Positions 7,072 to 11,269 of a DNA stretch of 11,269 nucleotides are shown here, piece after piece. The stretch is from NCBI GenBank assembly GCA_958452575.1, contig CAUDUM010000012.1, forward strand, positions 1 to 11,269, read 5' to 3'. Source of the DNA: an uncultured Eggerthellaceae bacterium. GTDB taxonomy: Bacteria; Actinomycetota; Coriobacteriia; Coriobacteriales; Eggerthellaceae. A program made the position numbers and the translations under genes. The notes under the pieces are model-generated. The model was given only the letters and a program-made list of their open reading frames with translations. It ran no database searches and was not told the origin of the DNA. Every line of letters starts with the position of its first letter. The first letter of the stretch is position 1.

Positions 7072-7365
7072 ATGACCGAACTCACCCAAGCCGAAGACAT
7101 GGCGTTCTTCCGGGCGGACCTCTGCCTGTACTCGCCGGAAAGCTACAGCCTCGAGGAGAAGAAGGAGATTTGCAACGACATGTTCAAAACGAGCAAGGCA
7201 ATCCAGGACGCGATGCGCGCCGACTTCGAGCAGCTGCCCCCGGATGCCCGCGCCAGGCTCCTGGACATGCTCTGCGCCTCCGGCGTCGAGTCGCCCCAGT
7301 GGTGGTGGGACGTGCTCGTTGGCGAAGGCGATCCGCTCTACCGCGAGTTCGAGCCACTGCTGTAG
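7072..7365 (+). CDS. Small acidic protein of unknown function at the prophage edge
   Basis: 97 residues, not recognised. It is acidic, without signal peptide, membrane segment or zinc ligands. The first half is probably helical (SLEEKKEICNDMFKTSKAI), and the second half contains a PPDARARLLDML helix and a run of three tryptophans near the C-terminus (PQWWWDVL). It reads opposite to the phage late genes and converges on them, the usual position of an accessory gene expressed in the lysogen. The frame is continuous upstream to an ideally spaced ATG at 7057 apart from a single TAA at 7063-7065; with that codon changed (for example CAA) the protein would start MNQTKMTEL. It may be expressed poorly by re-initiation at 7072. 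Codon use is like a genuine high-G+C gene, supporting that it is or was coding. Confidence 0.6.
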   Translation: MTELTQAEDMAFFRADLCLYSPESYSLEEKKEICNDMFKTSKAIQDAMRADFEQLPPDARARLLDMLCASGVESPQWWWDVLVGEGDPLYREFEPLL

Positions 7366-7387
7366 TCCGAGCCCATACAGCAAGCAA

Positions 7388-7420
7388 GGAGGCCGTCTAT
7401 CGAGAAGATAGGCGGCCTCC
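7388..7420 (-). terminator. Strong hairpin ending the lysis operon
   Basis: A 14-bp stem with one G-U pair: GGAGGCCGTCTATC (7388-7401) against GATAGGCGGCCTCC (7407-7420), loop GAGAA. It begins seven bases after the last minus-strand stop codon and lies 22 bases after the plus-strand gene's stop, so it could serve both converging units. The U-tract is weak on the minus side (TTGCTTGC) and absent on the plus side. Confidence 0.7.
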
Positions 7421-7426
7421 CGCATG

Positions 7427-7573
7427 TCATTCGCCCTTGCCCGCGCGCTTGCCGCGCTCGAACGCCTTGAACACCGGCACCAGCGGTAGGAACAGCGCCA
7501 TCATCGCCAGGCACGCCACGTCGCCGAGGAGCCAGCCGACCTGGTCGGCCAAGAATTCCAGCCGCCGCCTCAT
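7427..7573 (-). CDS. 48-residue one-TM protein at the end of the lysis cassette
   Basis: 48-residue protein whose start ATG overlaps the endolysin stop codon (TGA) as ATGA at 7570-7573, so translation is probably coupled. It has a basic N-terminus (MRRRLEF), one hydrophobic segment of about 22 residues (14-35, WLLGDVACLAMMALFLPLVPVF) and a basic tail (KAFERGKRAGKGE). Position and build fit a small lysis accessory protein such as a second holin, holin modulator or membrane-anchoring factor; it is not recognised as any named family. The spacing to the terminator hairpin and the coupling support that it is real. No strong ribosome-binding site of its own is seen. Confidence 0.6.
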   Translation of the reverse strand: MRRRLEFLADQVGWLLGDVACLAMMALFLPLVPVFKAFERGKRAGKGE

Positions 7574-8908
7574 GACAGCATCTCGTTCACGCGCTGCTGC
7601 ACGGCCGAGTACTTGTCGCCCAGGCGCCGCTTCCGCTCGTCGCCGTTGCCGAACTCGCCGGCGATCACGCGCCTCGCCATGGCGTCCACGTCGTAGGAGC
7701 CACCGGACGACCCGCCAAGCAGGATCCGGTTGACCTCCGCCTGCACCTCGTCGTAGCGCGATCCGAGCGCCTGCCTTCTTGCATCGCCATTTCCGAACTC
7801 TCCGGCGATGACCCTCGCCGCAAGCTCTGAAACGTCGCCGGAGGGCGCACCAGAGCCGGTAGGGGTTGACGCACCCCCCGGTGTCGGCCTTGCCGTTGTA
7901 GTGGAGTATGCCGTCCCAGTGACCGCTGTAGTAGTCGTGGATCCAGCTCTCACGTCCCGTCTGGTCGCCGGGCTCGCCGTCGATGCCGCCGGTCCAGTTG
8001 TAGCGCGTGATGAGCCCGTCGTAGGCGGTGCCCGCAAGTGCCAGCTCCCACGCCTCGCAGACCGCGATGGAGCAGTCACGGTCGCCCTTGGTCACGCGTA
8101 CCGTGCCCGCGTCGGTCTGCACGCTGCAGTGCCCGCTCGTGCCGTGCCGCCCGGGCTGAGAGCACCCGTGCTCGGCGCAGTTGCAGAGGTGCTCCATGAT
8201 CTGCGCTGCCACGTTCGCCCTGCTGATAGCCACTTCCTTCACCTCCCCGGCGCCAGCGGAGGCGCCGGCAACCGCGCAGAGCCTCCGCCAGTCGTCTTTC
8301 GTTCCGTAGAAGAGGTCGAGGTCAAGGTGCCCGCCGTAGCCGGGGATGCGCCCGGTGCCCGTGTACTGGAAGATCAGCGGAGAGGACCATGCCCCGAAGT
8401 CCCAGCCGTCGGTCCAGGGTTCGCTAACGAAGCCGGTCTCCTCGTAGTTGGGGTACTGCGCGACCCACAAGGGATAGGTCTTGGCCACGCTGGACCAGTC
8501 ATAGGAGAAAAGAACCGACTTGCTCGTGTAGATGCCCGGCGTCACTCCGGTCTTGGCCTTTACGCGGTCCAGCCACTTCTTCGCCTAGGCCACGCCCAGG
8601 CTCAGCGCGTCCGCCTCCCAGTCCAGGAACGGGATCGCCTTGCCCACGTAGGGCTTGAAAGCAGAAATGAAGTGGTCAGCCTCCGCCTCGGCCGAGCCCT
8701 CGTACCCACGGTCGCGCGCGTAGTGGTAGCAGCCGAGCAGCTTGCCGACCGCCAGCGTCTCGTCGGCGTGCCGGCGGAAGCACTCGTTCGAGTACCCCGC
8801 GCCGCCGGTCGCCTTCACGATCACGAAGTCGCACGTGCCCATGGCGGAGACGACCAGGTCGTCCTGCCAGGAGCTGATGTCGATGCCGTTAAGCCCCACG
8901 CGCCTCAC
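7570..8908 (-). pseudogene. Phage endolysin, GH25 lysozyme + Cys peptidase-like domain + two CW_7 repeats, disrupted
   Basis: Wall-lysing enzyme. With one stop read through and one base removed it would be about 445 residues. Order: GH25 muramidase domain (about 5-206; NGIDISSWQ with Asp10, LDWEAD with Asp96 and Glu98, and YGTKDDW at its end); a linker; a cysteine-peptidase/amidase-like domain (about 225-345; GDRDCS with Cys279, ending near WDGILHYNGKAD); a Gly/Ser/Thr/Pro linker; then two CW_7 wall-binding repeats (359-396 and 406-444), both with the block RVIAGEFGNGD. Lesions: codon 108 is TAG (8585-8587) within GVA-stop-AKKW, where TGG (Trp) is the likely ancestor; and the frame changes at six C on the plus strand (7874-7879), where five would join the linker in frame. 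The start is GTG at 8908 (GGAG ten bases upstream), overlapping the holin gene by 20 bases; GTG at 8899 is an alternative. As sequenced only a 107-residue fragment of GH25 can be made. Confidence 0.85.
7576..7833 (-). repeat. Two CW_7 (Cpl-7 type) wall-binding repeats
   Basis: The repeats are encoded at 7833-7720 and 7692-7576. Each is about 38 residues with the pattern ARRVIAGEFGNGD followed by a basic stretch, a conserved Gly, Tyr and an amphipathic helix ending VN-x-ML/IL. In the Cpl-7 lysozyme such repeats bind peptidoglycan. They lie in a different frame from the catalytic domains because of the homopolymer frameshift. Confidence 0.85.
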
Positions 8909-9128
8909 CCCTCGGGATCTCCGGCTTGTCGCCGTCGCCGCCGAGCGCGGCCATGACGGGAGACGAGACCGCCATCACCAGCGCCACCACGAGCCCGCGC
9001 ATGCCCGGGTCGAGCACGCACCAGCCCATGATCAGGTCCAGGTTGGCGATCACCACGCCCAGGACCCCCTGCACGATCGTGCGCAGGAGCCTCCACTGCC
9101 AGTCGTTGCTTGCCAGGAACTCGCTCAT
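8889..9128 (-). CDS. Phage holin
   Basis: 79-residue membrane protein immediately upstream of the endolysin and overlapping its start by 20 bases, the classic holin-endolysin arrangement; holins form the membrane lesion that sets lysis timing and lets endolysin reach the wall. Two hydrophobic segments are visible (about 17-39, TIVQGVLGVVIANLDLIMGW, and 44-63, GLVVALVMAVSSPVMAALG), followed by a charged tail with DGDKPEIP, the build of a class II holin. The start ATG lies one base after the stop of the preceding gene (TGA-C-ATG), so translation is likely coupled; GGGAAAGG sits about ten bases upstream. The exact holin family was not determined. Confidence 0.8.
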   Translation of the reverse strand: MSEFLASNDWQWRLLRTIVQGVLGVVIANLDLIMGWCVLDPGMRGLVVALVMAVSSPVMAALGGDGDKPEIPRGEARGA

Positions 9129-9129
9129 G

Positions 9130-9348
9130 TCAGCCCGCCTTTCCCTTGAGGGTTTCGATGTCGTTCCGCACGACCGAAAGCCCCTCTTCCAGGCGGTATG
9201 TCCGCTCGATGAGCTGGTTGTGCTTCTCGACCTTTGCCGTGAGGGCGTCCAGCTTGACCTCCATGACGGCCCTGTTCTTCGAGTTGGAGAGGATCACCCC
9301 AATCAGCGTCACGACATCGGTAATGCACGCCACGATGATTGACTCCAT
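9130..9348 (-). CDS. Small membrane-anchored coiled-coil phage protein of the lysis cassette
   Basis: 72 residues: one N-terminal hydrophobic segment (about 4-20, IIVACITDVVTLIGVIL) and then a coiled-coil (about 28-68) with KLDALTAKVEKHNQLIERTYRLEEGL. Proteins of this build, including the VEKHN...ERTY...LEE pattern, commonly precede the holin in Gram-positive prophages; the role is unproven, perhaps a holin partner. It is the first gene of the lysis cassette, one base from the holin start. The Shine-Dalgarno GGGAGG is nine bases before the ATG but lies within one arm of a perfect 10-bp inverted repeat (9355-9394), so its translation may be structure-controlled. Confidence 0.75.
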   Translation of the reverse strand: MESIIVACITDVVTLIGVILSNSKNRAVMEVKLDALTAKVEKHNQLIERTYRLEEGLSVVRNDIETLKGKAG

Positions 9349-9354
9349 AAAGAA

Positions 9355-9394
9355 CTGCCTCCCAAAGTCTCGACTTTCGTCCTCTGGGAGGCAG
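9355..9394 (-). promoter_or_regulatory. Hairpin that holds the lysis-cassette Shine-Dalgarno; terminator-like
   Basis: CTGCCTCCCA (9355-9364) and TGGGAGGCAG (9385-9394) are perfect complements; within the loop AAAGT (9364-9368) and ACTTT (9373-9377) can extend or compete with the fold. On the minus strand the 3' arm contains GGGAGG, the ribosome-binding site of the 72-residue gene, and is followed by TTCTTT just before its ATG. The element could end transcription of the upstream accessory gene, hide the ribosome-binding site, or both. Confidence 0.6.
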
Positions 9395-9449
9395 TGTCTG
9401 ACTGCGTCACAAATTCAGTTTTAGTGGCTTTAAGCTCTGCGATTCCTAG

Positions 9450-9941
9450 CTACCAAGTGATGATGTTGTCCCTGCTGTGCTCTTCGCCATCAGCTCCTAG
9501 CCAGTGCGTCGTGATTACGAACTTGCTTGGTGAGCCGCTGACAAAGAGCACTGTTTCGTCGAAGCTCTCGCCAGGCTCCAGCCTTTCGAAGGGCTCCTTG
9601 TCCTGCATGAACGCATAAGGCGCGTTGTCGTCGTCGCATTCGCAGGTAACGTTGGTCACCGTGGTTCCGCCAGTGTTTGCAATACGTATGTGATGGCTTT
9701 TCAGTCCGACTAAGACGTGTCGAGCTTCTACTCTCGAGGATTCGCGTTTCTCCGCAGCCTGTTCCTCTTTCTGCAGCTGCAGCTCATGAAGCCGCAGTTG
9801 TATCTCGGCCAACTGTTCGCTACGCTCCTTGTCGCGCTTGCTCAGCCTGTAGTTCATTACAAAACTGATAATTGCGACTAACAAGCTGAGACCCGATATA
9901 ACGATAGGCGCCAAGGTGGCAAAAGTAGGATCTATAGTCAT
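9450..9941 (-). CDS. Membrane-anchored coiled-coil protein with a beta-rich C-terminal domain, unknown function
   Basis: 163 residues, not recognised. Order: one transmembrane segment (about 8-29, TLAPIVISGLSLLVAIISF), a charged coiled-coil stalk (about 32-70, rich in E, Q, R, K), and a C-terminal domain (about 75-163) with alternating hydrophobic strands (HIRIANTGG, TVTNVTCEC, FERLEPGESFDETVLF, KFVITTHWLG) like an Ig-type beta-sandwich. The N-terminal segment without a cleavage motif suggests a membrane anchor; the side of the membrane is not clear. Its ATG overlaps the stop of the zinc-ribbon gene as ATGA, with GGAAG six bases upstream, so the two are translationally coupled. Base composition is clearly lower in G+C than the surroundings. 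A phage-borne accessory role, such as exclusion of other phages, is a guess from context only. Confidence 0.75.
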   Translation of the reverse strand: MTIDPTFATLAPIVISGLSLLVAIISFVMNYRLSKRDKERSEQLAEIQLRLHELQLQKEEQAAEKRESSRVEARHVLVGLKSHHIRIANTGGTTVTNVTCECDDDNAPYAFMQDKEPFERLEPGESFDETVLFVSGSPSKFVITTHWLGADGEEHSRDNIITW

Positions 9942-10210
9942 TTGATCTTCCAGCCTTGCTTCTTGAGAGCCTTCCTCAAGTCTTTAGCTAGTTCATCGAC
10001 AATGTCGTCGCCCATGTCGCTAACCGTCATGTCAATTGATTCGGCGTTTGCTTCAATAAGTTCCGCCCTTGTGAATGTTCTCCCACAATGAGCGCAGGTA
10101 AACGTCCAGTCATCAGTAAAGTCTTGACCAGAAGCCGGCGTCTCGTATGCGAATTCCGTACATCCACATGTCGGGCAAGTCAGCGCCACTTGAACAGACA
10201 AATCGTCCAT
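9938..10210 (-). CDS. Small zinc-ribbon protein, first gene of an accessory pair
   Basis: 90 residues. CPTC (Cys12, Cys15) and CAHC (Cys39, Cys42) form a zinc-ribbon about residues 9-45, with aromatic and polar residues between as in transcription-factor-type ribbons; the remainder is an acidic then lysine-rich helical tail (AKDLRKALKKQGWKIK). Its function is unknown; it could bind nucleic acid or a partner protein. The ATG at 10210 is chosen because GAGG is six bases upstream; a GTG two codons earlier would overlap that element. The stop overlaps the start of the membrane protein gene as ATGA, implying joint production. Low G+C relative to neighbours suggests separate acquisition. The ribosome-binding site and start codon lie in one arm of a perfect inverted repeat (10210-10219/10259-10268). 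Confidence 0.75.
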   Translation of the reverse strand: MDDLSVQVALTCPTCGCTEFAYETPASGQDFTDDWTFTCAHCGRTFTRAELIEANAESIDMTVSDMGDDIVDELAKDLRKALKKQGWKIK

Positions 10211-10268
10211 GTCCACCTCTCAACGATAGCTTTGTTGAACACAACAATTTTACCGCTGGAGGTGGACA
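10210..10268 (-). promoter_or_regulatory. Inverted repeat covering the zinc-ribbon gene's ribosome-binding site, with internal palindrome
   Basis: TGTCCACCTC (10210-10219) and GAGGTGGACA (10259-10268) are perfect 10-bp complements, 39 bases apart. The gene-proximal arm holds the Shine-Dalgarno GAGG and reaches the start codon. Between the arms lies a second perfect inverted repeat, TTGTTG-aaca-CAACAA (10232-10247). RNA transcribed from far upstream would contain both arms and could hide the start; RNA begun between them would not. Confidence 0.55.
10247..10252 (-). promoter_or_regulatory. Possible -10 box (TAAAAT) for the accessory pair
   Basis: TAAAAT on the minus strand matches TATAAT at five of six positions and overlaps the edge of the TTGTTGAACACAACAA palindrome, which could be an operator. 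Initiation would fall near 10240, within the loop of the longer inverted repeat. No clear -35 box was found. Confidence 0.35.
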
Positions 10269-10291
10269 CAAAACGTACCTGTCCGCAACTG

Positions 10292-11269
10292 TTATGCCGC
10301 TGTCAGATACCCCGGCGTGCTCGCCGTGTCGATGCGGAAGTACGTGTACGCCGTCTTGTTGCTGGCCCACACCGTGCCGTTGCCGCCCACGAGCGAAGTC
10401 GAGCACGAGTAGAAGCATTGCGAGCCCGTGATGCCAGAGCTTGGCAGCGCCCACGTTGCGTCTGCGTAGATCCTCGTGAGCTTGTTGCACCCCGAGAACG
10501 TGTAGAACAGGTCCGTCAGCGTGGACGGGTCGAAGCCACGGAAGTCGATCGTCGTGAAGGAGCAAGACGAGAACGTGTAGCGCATGGACCGCACGCCGGA
10601 CAGGTTGCTCAGGCCGGAGATGCTTGCCAGGTTCGTGCAGCTGTAGAACAGGTAGTTCAGGTTCAGGTATGAGAACGTGGCCATGTCCGAGGCGAACGTC
10701 GCGCTCGTGAAGTGCTGGCGGTGCGTCGGACCCGTCATGCCGTCCCAGGGCGTGAAGCCCAGGCCCACGTACTTGCCGATGGCGCAGATCCGCCCGCTCG
10801 CGACGAGCTCACGCGTCGCGTCCGGCGTGGCGGTGGCCGTGAGCACGCCCTCGCCGTCGGCGTAGTAGTGCGCCCAGAACCAGGTGCGGGCGTCGTTGTT
10901 CGGGTCGGTCAGCACACCGCCGGCGCCCAGCTTGCACACGCTCGCGCCGCTGGTCTGGGATGGCACGAAGCCGTCCGTCCCGCCGACGAGCCTGGTGCAG
11001 CCGGTGAACATGAGGGAGCCCGAGAGACCGGAGTTGCTGAAGCTCGTGGCGTAGATCGTCTCCAGAGAGGTGCAGCTGGAGAACATCTGGTTGGCGCTCG
11101 TCATGCCGGACAGGTTCTCGAACCCGCGCACCTCGGTGCAGTTCGAGAAGGCATTGAACCAGTAGTTGCAGTTGGTGATGCCCAGACCCGCGATGGTGCT
11201 GTCGATGTAGACCTTGGATTGGCAACACTTATTTGGACAGTTTTTCGAGGGACAGTCCCGCCTTCCTGA
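10292..11269 (-). CDS. BspA-like Cys-rich repeat protein, probable phage tail-fibre/receptor-binding protein (5' part missing)
   Basis: C-terminal part of a repeat protein. The frame is open to the right edge (326 codons including stop) and ends at TAA (10292-10294). It contains degenerate ~22-25-residue units of the BspA-like leucine-rich type (DUF285 style), for example MFSSCTSLETIYA, TFSSCSFTTIDF, TFSGCNKLTRIYAD and CFYSCSTSLVGG, each with the pattern aromatic-x-S/G-C followed by a hydrophobic strand. A Gly-rich intervening block (VLTDPNNDARTWFWAHYYADG) resembles the tail found in such proteins. BspA-like proteins can be surface adhesins, but upstream of a lysis cassette they are often tail or receptor-binding proteins, hence this call. 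The first 17 codons (11269-11221) do not resemble the repeats and may be foreign DNA read by chance. GTG at 11131 is a possible but unconvincing start. Confidence 0.75.
   Translation of the reverse strand, partial: SGRRDCPSKNCPNKCCQSKVYIDSTIAGLGITNCNYWFNAFSNCTEVRGFENLSGMTSANQMFSSCTSLETIYATSFSNSGLSGSLMFTGCTRLVGGTDGFVPSQTSGASVCKLGAGGVLTDPNNDARTWFWAHYYADGEGVLTATATPDATRELVASGRICAIGKYVGLGFTPWDGMTGPTHRQHFTSATFASDMATFSYLNLNYLFYSCTNLASISGLSNLSGVRSMRYTFSSCSFTTIDFRGFDPSTLTDLFYTFSGCNKLTRIYADATWALPSSGITGSQCFYSCSTSLVGGNGTVWASNKTAYTYFRIDTASTPGYLTAA
11221..11269. mobile_element. Possible insertion-sequence end interrupting the repeat protein
   Basis: The last 49 bases differ in style from the repeat-protein gene: an A/T-rich start GGCAACACTTATTTGGACAG, a repeated GGACAGT (11235-11241, 11250-11256) and a short palindrome GGGACAGTCCC (11249-11259). 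The translation here is Cys/Lys-rich and unlike BspA repeats, which begin immediately at KVYIDSTIAG. This pattern fits the terminal inverted repeat of an insertion sequence, but no transposase is visible and the identity is not established. Confidence 0.35.

Larger units (their letters stand above)
6862..11269. mobile_element. Terminal part of a prophage or prophage remnant (continues beyond right edge)
   Basis: Downstream of guaA the gene content changes abruptly to phage-type genes. On the minus strand these are a BspA-like repeat protein, a low-G+C accessory pair, a small membrane coiled-coil protein, a holin, a GH25/CW_7 endolysin and a one-TM protein, read towards guaA and ending in a strong hairpin. 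A small oppositely oriented gene lies at the very edge, the usual place for accessory (moron) genes. The lysis module at the end next to the chromosome fits a conventional prophage map. The broken endolysin and an in-frame stop in the edge gene suggest decay. The left boundary is placed at the guaA stop by inference; integrase, capsid, terminase and tail genes would lie to the right. Confidence 0.75.

Noticed and set aside
8585..8587. TAG recoded as an amino acid throughout the phage
   Set aside because: The accessory membrane protein gene in the same region ends at TAG (9450-9452), and reading through it would run into the following hairpin and lysis-gene start; a G-run frameshift in the same endolysin also favours decay. 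Not fully excluded.
7808..8956. 382-codon plus-strand open frame across the endolysin
   Set aside because: Antisense of the GH25/CW_7 gene, no domain or ribosome-binding support; it stays open only because of base composition.
10712..11269. Plus-strand open frame ending at the window edge, opposite the repeat protein
   Set aside because: Shadow of the BspA-like gene; Ala/Arg/Val-rich with no recognisable domain.

Overview
The window looks like chromosomal DNA from a high-G+C actinobacterium of the class Coriobacteriia (Eggerthella/Collinsella/Olsenella-like gut or oral bacteria). This rests on the strong G+C and codon bias of the host genes, the protein styles of PcrA, UppP and GuaA, and a downstream prophage carrying a GH25/CW_7 endolysin and a BspA-like repeat protein. 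The assignment is made by eye, not by a database search.

Region 1 (about 1-5217, minus strand) is ordinary housekeeping DNA. It holds pcrA (DNA helicase), a two-gene aromatic-pathway operon (AroQ-type chorismate mutase overlapping a type I-beta DAHP synthase by ATGA), and uppP (undecaprenyl-diphosphatase). Hairpin terminators separate these units. A 325-base divergent intergenic region separates uppP from guaA, which reads on the plus strand (5218-6861).

Region 2 (about 6862 to the right edge) is the end of a prophage or prophage remnant. It lies immediately downstream of the 3' end of guaA, a known integration hot spot for mobile elements. A small plus-strand gene of unknown function (7072-7365) sits at the edge, with a stop codon in frame right after its best ribosome-binding site. 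Facing it on the minus strand, in order of transcription, are: a BspA-like repeat protein that is probably a tail-fibre or receptor-binding protein (open at the right edge); a low-G+C two-gene insert (zinc-ribbon protein plus membrane-anchored coiled-coil protein); and a lysis cassette. The cassette has a small membrane coiled-coil protein, a holin, an endolysin and a 48-residue one-TM protein, and ends in a strong hairpin.

The endolysin is broken by an amber codon inside the GH25 domain and a frameshift at a run of six G. Its middle peptidase domain also looks too short. The last 49 bases of the window do not look like the repeat protein and may be the end of an insertion sequence. The prophage therefore appears to be decaying.

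The most unusual material is the low-G+C zinc-ribbon/membrane-protein pair. The ribosome-binding site of its first gene, and separately that of the first lysis gene, each lie inside a perfect 10-bp inverted repeat. This suggests that translation from read-through phage late mRNA is blocked while transcripts from a local promoter are translated.
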